From Macropodus opercularis (lineage: Eukaryota > Chordata > Actinopteri > Anabantiformes > Osphronemidae), in the NCBI GenBank assembly GCA_030770545.1, contig CM061107.1:6970001-7034000 (forward strand): a stretch of 64,000 bases of DNA, read 5' to 3'. The notes under the pieces were generated by a model. It saw only the letters and a list, made by a program, of their open reading frames with translations, did no database searches and was not told the origin of the DNA. Made by a program: the position numbers and the translations under genes. Each line of letters opens with the position of its first letter. The stretch's first letter is position 1. Below are positions 35,401 to 47,827 of this stretch, in pieces.

Positions 35401-38400
35401 AAACAGCCGCGCGTCCGCTCCCATTCCCATCTGCAGGCAGGTGGCCCCGCTCCAAATGGTAGATTTCCTAATCAGCAGGGTGAAAGAATGACTCTCATTG
35501 CTCCGATAGCAGCAACTGAAGATATCTGAAAAGATATTTTAGCAAGTTTAAGCCACAGTGAAGACACATTCCTGTAGTCATTTAATGTGATGATAAACCT
35601 TATTAGTTCGTATATTTATTAAGTATAGACTCTCACCATGTGCCAGGGTCTCAAACTTCTGGGCCAGGTCCTTCATTGACAGTTTAGTGTCTTCCTCATC
35701 CTCCAGCTTGGACAGTTCTCTCAGGATCTTGCAGCCACTCAGAGCACTCAGCACAGGCTCCCCTGCCTGAGAGAGACCATCACCAGTGACAGGAACCCCA
35801 CCCACCCACCCAGGTTATCCTGCCTATTGTTATACATTGTTTTATATGAGGGTAAAGACGTTTACCATCTCCCAGAAGTAAGTTGCCATCTCTCTTCGGT
35901 TCTGCAGGACAGCCCAGATAAACAGCGAGGCCCAGGGCGAGGGGCAGCACTTGTGACGATAGGCTCCACGCAGAGCCTCTCGGGCCTCCTGGGAGAAAAG
36001 AGAAGAAGTGAGCCATGAGAGCCACTGATGCCCACTTTATCTGCTACACATTCACAGGCTGGGGTTACCTTTAAAGCCTTCCTCTGGGATATATGAGACT
36101 GTAAGCCTAGGGCATCAAGGTAATACGGTTGGCAGATGTCACCCATCAACAGCTCCAGGACCCTGGACACCTGCAAATAAAGGGGTAGGGCAACGATCAC
36201 CTTTTTAAAATGGACATCGTGTCACTTATCAGACGCAAACACAGACATACCTCAAAGAGGGTGATATCATCGCCAGGGTCCTTTCCTTTCTCCTCTGCTT
36301 CCACCTTTCCAGGGGCGTTTGCCGCAGGTCCTAGTCGCTCCAGTAGAGAGCACTGCAGCAGCTGGTACAGACGCGTCCCGTGGCCTACGTTGCGGTAGAG
36401 GTGTTCCAGCCTACCGTAATTCAAGTACTTTACCATGCTGAAGCCATTCTCGGCAAAAAGACGCACAAACTGAGGCTTGTCGTTGCTCAGGGCGTCGTTC
36501 ATCGACTCCACCAAGTCCTCGTGCTGTTCGATTGGACACAGATGATCGTTGATTCACAAAGCTTTGAGTATGCGACGGCTGGTGATGTGATCCCCTCACC
36601 TTCCAGTGGATGTCTCCGTTGAAGAGCTCACTCTTGGCAATGTCAACCCTGTTCCATGTTACTGCCAGCTTCAGCTCATCGCTGTACGGGTTAGCATCAC
36701 CTGCCAGGCGCTGTTTACTGGCTGAAAAGCACAACTGCATCAGAAACTTGATCATAAATCCAGTTGCCAAACAAACAATAACTTCGTTGCACAATTATTC
36801 CTGCATACCTGCCACCAGTGCTTTGAGCAGGACGGTGTCAAAGTCATCTGGGCCCTCCTGCTCTCTGTGGTAGACTGTGATGAAGTATCTGTTCTGGTAG
36901 ATGCTCAAAGCCTGGAAATGCAAAATAAAAAGCCTGGGAAAATCAAACTTCTGAGAGATTCAAACGAAAACGGTGATCATCTCGCAGCATTTACCCGTTC
37001 AACTAGTTTGTCTGTTTCCACTTCAGAGGAGAAGTAATGTTTAACCCGCTCTGCCATCCTGTCTTTCAGATCCACGCTGGGACACGCGGTGCCGTCGCCC
37101 TCGCTGGAAGACTGGGAGATGTTCTCCAGAACGTCGCTCAAGAAGTCGGCCACGCCTCCCGAGCCAGCGAGGACCAGCCAGGGTATGGAGTTTTTCAGAG
37201 AAAGCTCCACTCTCTGACAGGCAACACAAGCAAAGTCGTCAGGGGACAAAAATTAATACCTTACAGTAACAGTGTCTTCAGACGCCTGAGACTCGTACCT
37301 CGAGCATGCTCGCCTCCCCAGATATCAGCATACACAGGACAGGGATGTCGATGCTGCCAGTGCCTATAAAAGCACAGACACCGTTACAGGTACACAACCA
37401 ATTCCTCCCTGTATCCAGTTCTCATGGATGTGTTCAGGCCTGTTGTGGCTTCTCATGCAGAACATGCAGTTTATTAAGCCATCTCTCACCCTGCATTCCC
37501 GTCCGCTGTTGGGAGATGTAGTGCTCGAGCTTGGCCCTGAATCCAGTCTCTCCTCCCCCGTGGCCCATAGTCCCATCATCTACCAGCAGGAAGGCCTGGT
37601 AGTTGTTGTCCAGGCAGCAGGACTCCTTGGTCGTGTCCAGTGTGTACTTGGCAGGAAAGCTGCCCTGCAAAGGATGAGGCAGAGCAGGTTGTGTACTGGT
37701 TAACACTCCCTCTGTTCAAAACCATCCAGTTTCAATGAACACAGTGAATATAAAGCCTGCGTGTACAACCTGGGGGTTGACCAGCTGATCTCGGTTGTGC
37801 ACCAGGCCCCAGGGAGCGATGCCCAGCGCCACCACCTTACTGATGGAGGCCGCCGTGGCATGATCCCTAACTGCTTCTCCGACGCATTTGCCGACACCTT
37901 CTCGCATGCCTGCAGTAATGATCCACGCCCCTGTGTGAGGAAGTCGGAGGATTAACGCAAGAAAAAATAAATAAAAAGCTTAGTTTGGGTCAAAGCTGGG
38001 AAAGAAATAAGCAGCTGTGTGTGTGTGTTTGCGCTACCAGTGTGTCAGTCTGCGTTTTAATGTCCTTGAATGTTTGTGAATTTCTTATTAATGCTTTCAA
38101 CTGCTTGATCGGTATCACCGTGTGCCACCTGCACTCGGCACAGTAGCCAGGAGGAAATGGCCATTGTAGTTCCAAATTAGTCTGAGACCCCTGAGACTCG
38201 AGTGCTGAAAATGAACCGCTGGATTTTTCCTGCCGTGACTTGGTATGAGCACAAGTCTACTGCTCTTACACGGTGTTTACCTGTGCTTTGTGCGGCTTTC
38301 ACGAGTCCCTGCCTCAGAATCTCCCGCACCCAGGTCTTCATCTTTGTCTGCGCTTCCCCACCCACTACAGACACCACCAAGTTGGGCAATTCCAGATGCC

Positions 38401-40064
38401 AGTTCTTGATTAAAAGGTTGTAGACAGGAGACATGGCCGTGTCGCATGACAGACGGACAAACTGAGATCCACCAAAAAAGACAAGAATTTCAAAGTCATC
38501 GGGAGGCTGATAAAACCACACACTATTAAATAAACCACAGGTGTCTATAGCAGCAGTCAAAGTACTGTGTACTACACAACCACAGCTCCAGATGTAAATA
38601 GAAACGCTCGACTAAAGGTCAAGGTCATTTATGAGCCATTGTGAGAGAACATATCGGCTTGACAGAAAAGCACCCACATAGCTGTGCCTCTTGCTGGCTC
38701 CTACAAACTGCAGCTCTCCAAAAGCATCGGTCGGGGACTCAGAGGAGTGCTGGGAGCTATTCCAGTTGTTTACGATGGCCGCGCTGAAATGGTCGCCGAG
38801 AGCCACCGAGGCGTGGTCGTTTTTCAGACGCCCACACTGGCACCGATCGCCATCACTGAGACAGGTGAGAGGACAGTTAATGAATGTGAAAATCGCCACC
38901 ACAGTCCAAGAGGGCGCAGAGGTCACAGTACCTGGGAACTTCTACGAACGTGGTGCACTGTCTCTTCTTGAACACTTTGGGAATCCAGCTCTGAAAACAT
39001 TAAAACAACAACGTTGGAAAATAAGCTTGTGAGTAAGGAAACTGTGGCTGTGGTTGGTGAGCACATACGGCACAAATCACAGAGGTGACCTGGAGAAATG
39101 CACTGATCTCCTTCCAACTTTTGCACTTTCTGATTTTTTAAATCACACCCACTTTATGTGGTAATTCTCCTTTTTAATTTAAACATTTCAACCTCTTATT
39201 ATTCTGTTGATTTTGTATCTCACAACTCTCATTCACTCCCCACAACTTGGCTATTGGTCAAACTTCTTTCCACTATAACCCTTTTGTTTTGACTCCTCTC
39301 TCTCTTGGAGGTAATCAGCTTCATATGTTTCCTACTCCCGTCTGCTGTTCCTGCAGCCTCTGGTTGGGGGAGGGACAAAGGTACGGTACAGTATCTGCCG
39401 TTAAGGGAGTGCAGTTCCTCCCAACACATGCTCAGGGCTCTGCTCCAGCAGTCCAGACTGCAGTAACGGTGTTATTACCTACATCTGAAAATATGTGCTT
39501 TTAAAACGAGGCCAAGCTTCACATAGTTCCTTCAGTCTAGTGGATATCAGTGGCCGCTACAGCTGCTGCTTCTACCCTTGTGTTGCAGGATTATAAAGGT
39601 TGCATCCAAAGTTAGGCAGACACTTGGATGGTCTGGTATCATGTGAAAGCGTCCAGTGAGCGCACAAACCGGCTGCACTTCCGCTGGACTGGTTTGACAA
39701 CTTGTGCAGGAACCTAACGCATTTCTGCTCTCACGCAACGCTGCAACCTCACATCGCCTTCGCTATTCTACGCGTGGACGCGTTGTCCGACTCTGCTCCG
39801 ACTAACGATCTTCCAAGCTCGTCGTTAGTGGGGAACCGGGCTACATGAATGCCAGGCAGGTCCGGAAGCCCCTTCCGCGACTTCCCCGCCGTTCGTCGCG
39901 CTCAGAGCAACATCCGCGTTTGTCTCGAACAGCACAGCCGCAGCTCTTTACGCACAGCTTCGCCTCTTACGCACAGGGTCACCCACCGCTGTACCCACCT
40001 GGTCTTTCTCGGGTTTACTCAAGGTGTCCCCGCCGTCTCCCTCCTCATCTCCTGTAGCTCGCAT
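32450..40064 (-). CDS. trpm4: TRPM4 Ca-activated monovalent cation channel
   Basis: Plasma-membrane channel opened by intracellular Ca and passing Na and K but little Ca. Twenty-eight coding exons were joined: 40064-39999, 38990-38932, 38855-38678, 38461-38281, 37930-37770, 37664-37490, 37363-37299, 37213-36995, 36911-36809, 36721-36600, 36523-36251, 36170-36069, 35988-35866, 35766-35637, 35525-35380, 35308-35196, 35075-34959, 34827-34778, 34710-34478, 34396-34281, 34094-33962, 33883-33709, 33625-33460, 33368-33187, 33105-32973, 32885-32813, 32670-32577, 32478-32450; 1238 residues. The N-terminus (EKDQSWIPKVFKKRQCTTF) and TRPM homology regions with GAWIIT and LLVDDGT lead to six membrane segments (about 795-1068). 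The pore loop is FGQIPVEEMD, S6 ends NLLIAMF, and the TRP-domain region YWKFQRYRLIVQYHSRP is followed by a short coiled coil. TRPM5 was considered; the N-terminus and the HRC/ADM5 neighbourhood favour TRPM4. Confidence 0.93.
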
Positions 40065-40586
40065 GGTTCCTCCGTTATTGTTCAGCTCAGCGGGTGAAGC
40101 GGGTGGAGGCGTCACTGTGTCATGCTCCTAAAAAGCTACCCAACAGTTGGAGACCTAACCGAGCTCATGATGTGTTCGCGGGGTCTCTCGGTTTCTGACA
40201 CAGGAAGCTACGCGCACACGGCGCAGGTGAGGGTGTGGCTGTAACTGCAAACCCAGCCTTTCACATACTTCACAAGAGGGAGCGTCCTCTCAAAACCGCA
40301 GTGGAATCTGCATCTGGAATCAGTGAGGCCTATAAATCCAATACCAGAGTTTTATATTTATTACCAAGTTAAAAAAAATAAACCCATTTCAACATGGATC
40401 CAAAATATTTATTGTACAATGCATTTAAATATTGGTACATTTATAAAATATAGTATTTACATATGCACAGTCTATGTGCTTACACAGTGAGTACCGGTCC
40501 GTCCAGACACAGAATGAGAATATGATGAGAGGTCTTCGTCTTATTATTAATAATAACTCGTCCATAACTCGTCATTGCGCTCGGTG

Positions 40587-41202
40587 CTATCTGCCGTATC
40601 CCTCAGGGTGACTGGCCTTTTCGGACTTGTCTTTTCCACTTGTTTTGCTGAAGTTAAACAAAGCGTTGGCCAGATTGTGAAGCTGGCAGGTCCCCAGCTG
40701 GCAGCCGCCGTGCGTGGTGCGCCGTGGACGCGGCCTCCATGACGTGCCTTCGCTGAGAGAGGAGACATAAAGGGGATAAAAGTCAGACTTGAGTCTCAGA
40801 GTGTCAAGACACGTGGAATTCGCATGTTTGACATGTTTCCTCACCTGAGTTTCAGCGCATCCATGGCTGCACGTTTGTCTTCTGAATGAAATGCAATGAC
40901 CCTCAGAGCGTGAGCCTGCTCCTCCAGGGTGTCCTTTAAACTTGTTGCCCCTGAAGCCTGGATACTGTCTGCTGGGCGAGGGTCTGCGTCTGACCTGTTG
41001 GCCAAAGAGAATCACACATTCACTCATAATGATAATAATAATTTAACCAGCTCACATTGATTTAAAGTCATGTAAGCTACTGTACGTTTCATTTCTCCAT
41101 TCTCCGTTTCATTTCTCGTTAGGTCACTGACCTGTGAGCTACCCTCAGTGGTGAGCCAGTGGTCAGAGGCAGGGTCAGCAGCAGCAGAACGGATATCTCC
41201 AT
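40587..41202 (-). CDS. adm5: Adrenomedullin-5 precursor
   Basis: Secreted peptide hormone of the calcitonin/CGRP/adrenomedullin family, acting on CLR/RAMP-type receptors. Minus-strand exons: 41202-41132, 40994-40845, 40752-40587; 128 residues. A signal peptide (MEISVLLLLTLPLTTG) and a propeptide lead to the basic site RPRR, then the mature peptide with the six-residue disulphide ring CQLGTC, the helix QLHNLANALFNF and the end PEGYGR. The GYGR end is an amidation signal, so the hormone should end in tyrosine amide. The stop codon follows the Arg directly, leaving no C-terminal propeptide. The ring residues fit AM5 better than AM1 or AM2. A leader exon ends at 41321 (donor GTAGGTTC), and a TTTAAA at 41434-41439 may serve as a TATA-like element. 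The gene lies about 0.5 kb upstream of the trpm4 start on the same strand. Confidence 0.88.
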
Positions 41203-43805
41203 GCTACACTGGCCTGGGACACAAAAACATACAGCGTGAGCATGTTTGTCAACTAAAAAATATACAAACGTGCTCCAGGTTGCATTAAAGGCATGAAGTC
41301 AAACGACTGCTGGAACCTACCACTAAGAAGACGAGACGCTGTGCAGTTGTTTTTTGAGTGAACCATCAATCCAGTGGTCTGTAGCTGATCGTGGCCGTTG
41401 GTTAGGGTCTGTCATCCCTCCCCACCTCTGGCCCTTTAAAGTGTAATCAGTGGAGGGGTGTGTCTGTAAGGCGGTCACCACCAGAGCCTCTCCCATGCTC
41501 ACAGTGAACCTGTCATGAGGCACTAACACAAACAAGCTGCTGATATTAACATTCAAACACATTGTAATTAGACTTTCGGTGACCTTGTACCTTGTTTGAT
41601 GTGATGTTTACTTTGCTCCTTGCGTCCACTGACCCCCACCATCGTCCACATCCTCCTCCTTCCCACTCCTCCCTTACTCCACTTGCTGCTGAGCAATTGT
41701 TCGTTTCCATCACCTGCAGGAAGCCTGCAGAGCCCAAAATAGCCCAATTCTCCTCCAGGCCTTTCTTTATCACCTCATTTTTTCCTGTGCCTTTTTCCCT
41801 TGACTCACTTTTGCCATGTTTATTCCTGAAAATGTCCTTCGCTAAAAAAAATACAGTAAAGGTTGAAAAACAACTAATTAATCTGTGTATATTTGTGTAC
41901 TTCCTTAAAGATAAAACATTTCAACTGACCTAAAGCTTTCAGGACTTCCAGGATCATTTTGTTCTCCACAATAGTGTAAAACAAAAGGTTCTTAGTGCAT
42001 TAAATCCAGTGTTGCGTTTAATGTTTGTGCTGTTTCCCACAGTCTCATTCGTTCTCTCTAAATCACAGCTTCCTCTCCCGAGTCTATTGTTTACCTTTCC
42101 TGGGGCTCACATCTGTACAGGTTGTAGGGAACTGAATCACCGGTGCAATCGCCTGCACATTAATCATAGATTTGATCATGTTGTTTTATGAAAAACTTCT
42201 GTTCTTACTGTTAAAGTAACAACTGGGACGTGCTTAAAAAACATCATTGCGAGTCGGTTCCTGTGCACCTGCTCGTATGGTGTCATGCAGCTTTGGTCAG
42301 TGAGGTCAATGAAATGTGTAAAACCATTTCAGATCTCAGAGAGTTTTAGTAATATTTGCTATTTCATTCGCCACAACACACATTTAAACATGATTGCTAA
42401 AGATATAAAGACCCAGCATGTGTTGAAAACACTCTTTAAGTGGACTGAGGGGTTTATGCAGCGTGTTGTGTCCCAGCTGTTACCACAGCCAGTGCTACTG
42501 TCTTGCACCGCTTGCATCGCTGACAACGGTTGTTTTCTCCACAGAGGCCACCGATGGGCATCACCTCGAAGCTTCCAGTTGTTGACATCAGGTGTATATT
42601 TCATCTTGAAGGAGTAAGCATTTCGTCAGACTTCTCTCCTGCTATCGCTGACGTGGCGTGCATCCTGTTGTTGCAAGCCTGCACCCTCCAGACGGTCCCT
42701 CCAGCCTCCAGGGCCTGTTTCCTCTCCCCACTGGGCACAAGAGTGAGCATCCTGCCAGGAAAGTCTTGTCTTAATCATCTGTGTGTGCATCAAAACTAAA
42801 AACAAACCTATTATTTCACTGTCATAAAATCTGAACTTCAATATGTTACTTTACAGTCCCGATTTTTCCTGTTACTCATACCCTGGGCAAACATTTCGTA
42901 ACTTACAGTTGCACGCGTAATGTGTAATATTGTGCAAGAGCCAGGTTCACCGTGGAAATAGCGCCATCTTGTGGATAGTAGACACAAGCGTTTTAACATG
43001 TGTTTAACACTATAATGTTCTCAATTTAAGATCTTTTGTAAATTAAAAAAGTTTAGCTTTTTGCTGTCAGCTGAACCATCTGATGTTATCAACCTGCAAA
43101 CAGTGCGGTTGTGTGGAGCAACTACTGGAACGTGATGGAACCAACATCTTTAACGGGTTTGCTTTTATTAACAGCTCTGAGTAAAACTGCAGCGGGAGAG
43201 AGAGAGAGATGTGCAGCATAAGTCTGGAAAACCTGTAAACGGTTAGAAGGTCAGCACTGAGAGATATGAGCTTAGAGTCCATTAGTGGATTATAACCACT
43301 CCGTGGCCTTTGCATCTCTCTTGGATTAGAGAGAGAGAGAGAGAGAGGGCGAGTGCGAGAGGGACTGGAAAGTAAATGAATGGAGTAAATTTATCAGCCT
43401 GCACATACAGCACATAGCAACGAGGGACAGCGAGGGACGAGCTGAAGCCCGTTGACTGGGACGACCTCTACGGTACAACACCTGGCCGGTAGTCAAGACA
43501 TTCAGGTACATGGCGCAGAAGTTGTTAAATGTGTGATGACCTTTTCATTTGAACCATGAAACCCATGTCACATGTCGTATTCCAGTGTGTTTAACTGTCA
43601 TGTAAAAGATAAACGTGAGTGTTTTGTAGTATTTTGGTTACTTTCCATCCAATAAGTGACTTCTAGGTAGGTTTTGGTCATTATGTGTCTAACAGATTAG
43701 CACCAGCACCACTGTCCTCATCATTGTTGTGTAATCTTCATTTCAATATGGCCTGAATGATCATTTCTCTGCTTGTGTGTGCGTTCGTATGGCTGTGAAG
43801 GAAGC
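41203..43805. other. Region between the divergent adm5 and ric8a-like genes
   Basis: It contains the adm5 leader exon and, at the right, the 5' region of the ric8a-like gene with a GA repeat at 43329-43347. Short reading frames between 41600 and 42800 match no family that I recognise. Confidence 0.45.
43329..43347. repeat. GA microsatellite
   Basis: About nine GA units upstream of the ric8a-like gene. Confidence 0.85.
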
Positions 43806-46800
43806 ATGGACGTGGACGTGCAGGGGATTATCCAGTGCATCAAGCAGGGGGATGAGAACGGTGTTCAGACACAGCTGCAGGAGTTCAACAAAGAGGTAAC
43901 GCTACACAGACGCTCCCACATTTTCACATCTGACTGGTTCCTGTTAAAGCTTCAGAGCGTCTTGGTCTCTCTCTCTCTGCAGTACGCTCAGTGTTTCTTC
44001 TTTGATGCAGAGGAGAGCGAGCGAAGGAGGGTAAGTCCAGGCTGTACTGTCCCATCGGTCCCTGTGTCCTTTACTTGGTTGGGCCCTCAGCTCCCCCCTC
44101 CGCAGCTACTCCACAGTCTGTCTGTGATTAATAATTCTGCTGTATCAGATGGATCCCTGATCCTCTCTCCTGTCGCGCTCAGGCAGATTGAGTCCAGGCC
44201 GAGCGAGTGATCGACCAGCACACAGCAGTTTAATCCAGTCAACACGTTCGGTTCGGCCAAAAACAGGAAACATCTCAGAGCTGAGCTGGAGCTGAAGCAG
44301 TTTTTTAGTCAAAATAATGATTACACTCAATATTTCTGTTTAAGACACAACAACGTACTATGTACATGTTAATAAGCGTAATCAAAAGAAGGTGAATGAA
44401 TGTGAATGTGGCTCCTGTTTATTTCCAGCTCTGTCTGTGTGATCATAATAATCAAATTTTTCTGCTGTGCTGCTCACTGAAACTGGACAATCTGCCCTTG
44501 AAAGCAAAGAAAACTCGAAGAGGTACCGTGGTGCTACAGTAAATAATGCTAATGTATGATTATTTCACATTAAACTCTGAACCATCATCTGCTCTAACAG
44601 TTCAGGAAGAATAAAGTCAGAGAGTCCGCGGATTCTGAGTCAGACTGTGACGAGTACCAGCAGCAGGATCGGGGCCTCATCGTCAGACAGGTCACTGCCT
44701 CGCGCTCACTGTCCTGCGCTTTAGAGCAGCTGTTTCACTCAACGTCTTTCCTGTTCCTCTCCTCAGAATTTAGCTGTTGTTCTCCTGAGATTCATAAGAA
44801 CAGGAGTTACGCCTCGTCTGCTGAGAGTGTGTCTGCGCAGCCTGAGGATCCTGTCCAGGGACAAGAAGGTGTTGGGCCCCCTGGTGACCGACAGCGCTCT
44901 GCTGACTCTGGCCAAACTAGCAGGGCTGACTGCGAGCGACGCGAGTGATGACGCCGGCGACCCTGATTCTGATTTCTATGATCACATCATTGCATCTCTG
45001 GCTGAGGCCAAAGTGTCGCAGTATCACACGGATGAGGGCGAAGGTGACACTGGTGCCACCGAGCAGACTGAGGGGCCGTCCGCCTTGGATGAGGACGCAG
45101 AGAGCGACACCAGCGTCACCAGCAGCGGGGATCTGGACAGCTGGTTTGGGAGCCACAGGACCAGCATCAACGAAATGCACAGAGGCAGCGTCCACCACAA
45201 AGCGCTGGAGCGAGGGAGGAAGGACCGCAGAGAGAGCAAGATGGAGGGGGACGAAGAGGAAGAAGAGGGGGAGTCGGGGGAGGAGGCACAGAGAAAAGAA
45301 GCCATGAAGGTGTTATGCAACGTGGTGTACAACAGCACCTGGGCACAGGAACGGTTCAGGGCTCTCAGGTGCGCTTCCTCTCAGGACCTGGTTCTCCTGG
45401 ATTCATTTTCAACCTGTTTCCATGCAGCTGACCTCTCACGTTTTACCCTCAGGCTCCTGTCGGGCCTCATAGAGCGTTTGTCCTCCACTGTCAGCTGCTC
45501 ATCCACCAGCGTTCAGTTCTACGAACTGCGCCTCACGTTCCTCATTACTGCACTACAGCCAGAGCTGAGCACTCAGCTTAAACAGGTAACACAGTGACAG
45601 TGATGGCTGACCTGATCAGAACGAGGCTCTTCTGGCATCTAGTCTCCTCCTTGCTGCTCGTCTTCTTCTTCCAGGCAGGAGGGGTGTCCATCCTCACAGC
45701 GGTGTTGGAAAGCTGCCTGGAGATTCAGTGGAAGGACCAGTATGAGTGCGTGCTGGACCCGGCAGCACCACCCATCTCTCTAGATGCTTACCAGCGCGTC
45801 ACAGAGATCCTCAAAATCCTCTTTAACATCACCTACAGCACCCACAGGCAGGAGCCAAGCGAGGTCAGTAGAAAAGCAGGGAGTAAAAGCTACAAAGAGC
45901 AGGTTTAGGTCACGATCACCCTCTGTATACTGTTATTAACCCAGAACAACATCAATGACAGGCTTTTCTTTTCTTCGGCCCTCAGGAGGCTGCAGCTCTT
46001 TACCGACACCTGGTGGCCATCCTGCGTCTCTGCCTCATGAGAAAGTGCATGTTGTCAGAAGATACTGACGAGCTCCAGGGGTGAGTGAAATGTAGACGTA
46101 GCTTTGTTATTACTATACTGTGTTGGTATTTGTATTGCTGACCGCGTGTCTCCTAATTCTGCAGGCACACAGTCAACCTGTTGTCAGCGCTGCCCCTCCA
46201 GTGTCTCGACGTGCTGCTCACAGTGTCTCTGGGACCCGACTCGGAGCAGTGGCAGGGGGTCAACATGGACTGTGTCCACACTCTGCTGATGTTCATGGAG
46301 AGACGCCTCGAGTCGGTGAGGGAGCATAGATAGTAGGAGAACAGGAGAAATAACATCATCATAATAATCTGGGAGGGTTTTCTGTCTGTTTGTCAGGGCG
46401 ATAGGATCAAGGTGAGGCTGACACCAGTCCTCAACCTGCTGACAGAGAGCTGCAGAGCCCACCGAGAAACACGCCAGTACATCAGGAAACGCGTAATCAC
46501 TCCTTTCCAAGAAATTACTCTGTTGGCTTTGCTATATTTTCGATTGCGGTTCATAATTTCACTCACAAAAACAAAACCTCTCGCCTTCACCAGATCCTGC
46601 CTCCTCTGAGAGACGTATCACAGAGGCCAGAGGAAGGCACCACAGTGAAGAACCGTCTGATCCGGCTCATGACTCATCTGGACACCGATCTCAAACACTG
46701 TGCTGCTGACCTCATCTTCGTCCTCTGCAAGGAAAACGGTGAGAGCACTTATATTTGCATGCTTTCTTAACCCTGTTAACCATTCATCCCTTATTGCTGC

Positions 46801-47323
46801 ACGTGTTCTTCCAGTGAGGCGTTTTGTCAAGTACACAGGCTACGGCAATGCAGCGGGTCTGCTGGCCACCAGGGGGCTGCTGGGAGGCCAAGCGTTCAGG
46901 GCCTCCAACTCTGACGTGCAGTACTCCAGCGACTCGGACTCGGACACGGAGGAGTATCTGCAAGTTAAAGATCGCATCAACCTGGTGACGGGCCGGGTGG
47001 AGGCAGAGCAGCCAGACCCCATGGAGGGAATGACAGAGGAGGAGAAAGAAGAGGAGGCCAAGAGGTTGATCATGCTCTTCAACAAGCTGTCCAGGTAAAT
47101 AATGAATGAGGACACGGTTAAATGGTGTAACAACAGTTAATAGCGATCAATGAATCGTCCGTTACGCCCTGTGTTGCGCAGAGACAACATCATCCAGCCG
47201 ATGGGAGTAGATGCAGAAGGGAAGCTGGTCCCAATGATGGGACTGAGGGAAGATTTCCTCACTGAGGAGGGAAAGTCTGAGCCAGAGAACGATGGAGAAG
47301 TAGAAGAAGGAGGCGAGAACTGA
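43806..47323 (+). CDS. Ric-8A-like G-alpha chaperone/exchange factor (synembryn) with acidic insert
   Basis: Ric-8 proteins fold nascent G-alpha subunits and catalyse nucleotide exchange on them in the cytoplasm. Exons: 43806-43895, 43983-44030, 44601-44690, 44767-45368, 45453-45585, 45675-45863, 45986-46080, 46165-46315, 46397-46492, 46594-46738, 46815-47094, 47182-47323; 686 residues. Family marks: LRSLRILSRDKKVL, MKVLCNVVYNS, EILKILFNITYS, GHTVNLLSALPLQCLDVLL, ILPPLRDVSQRPEE, RLMTHLDTDLK, KYTGYGNAAGLLATRGLL, and the Ser/Asp run ending DTEEY, where mammalian Ric-8A carries CK2 sites. It is nearer Ric-8A than Ric-8B (for example EAAALYRHLVAIL). Mammalian Ric-8A has about 530 residues. The excess is a roughly 100-residue acidic, Ser-rich insert in the fourth exon and a 30-codon extra third exon. 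An upstream in-frame Met at 43773 lacks family similarity. Confidence 0.87.
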
Positions 47324-47459
47324 AACAGCTCATGTTGTTTTATTTATCTCCTTCCTTTCAGTTTGACAGTGGATACATGTTGGCTGCTTCCCAAACAAAA
47401 TGATGCAGACGCCACCACACCTGGCCTGCTTTTCTGACTTCAGTACATTTAAGAAACAT

Positions 47460-47465
47460 AATAAA
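47460..47465 (+). other. Polyadenylation signal, ric8a-like gene
   Basis: AATAAA 137 bases after the ric8a-like stop codon, within the 504-base gap to the convergent irf3 gene. Confidence 0.65.
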
Positions 47466-47706
47466 AAGGCTTTTTATTGTTTCAGTGGGACTTAACAACA
47501 TAGAGCAACAGTAAGAGCCCACCAGCTTAAATTTATGGTCATAAACAATATTTAATGTTTATATTTAAGTCGTATGATGATGTGAGTAGTTGCATCCAGT
47601 CTCCATAGTAAATTATTCTACAGTGAGTGAATTACCTGTAATCCCCAAATAAAAAGATAAACCTGACTGTGTCCAGCAGAAACGTTCTCCACACTCACTG
47701 CTGGTG

Positions 47707-47712
47707 TTTATT
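47707..47712 (-). other. Polyadenylation signal, irf3
   Basis: AATAAA on the minus strand about 115 bases after the irf3 stop codon. Confidence 0.65.
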
Positions 47713-47827
47713 TATGTGGGATTTCAACTGCATCAACCACAGTAATTCAGTTCCGCAGACAGTCGCTGCACCAAGTCCAACACAGAGGTGAAGAGGTCGT
47801 CGATGCCTTATGGTGCCAGAAAGTGCA

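Noticed and set aside
32450..40064. TRPM5 instead of TRPM4
   Set aside because: The N-terminus before SWIPKVFKK, the overall pore sequence and the HRC/ADM5/IRF3 neighbourhood fit TRPM4 better.
41592..42841. Several open frames of 70-113 codons on both strands
   Set aside because: No family similarity, no consistent splice sites, and ordinary base composition for spacer.
44429..44522. Possible extra ric8 exon with acceptor TTTCCAG and donor GTACCG
   Set aside because: Its 94 bases would shift the frame between two phase-0 neighbours, and the protein has no Ric-8 similarity.
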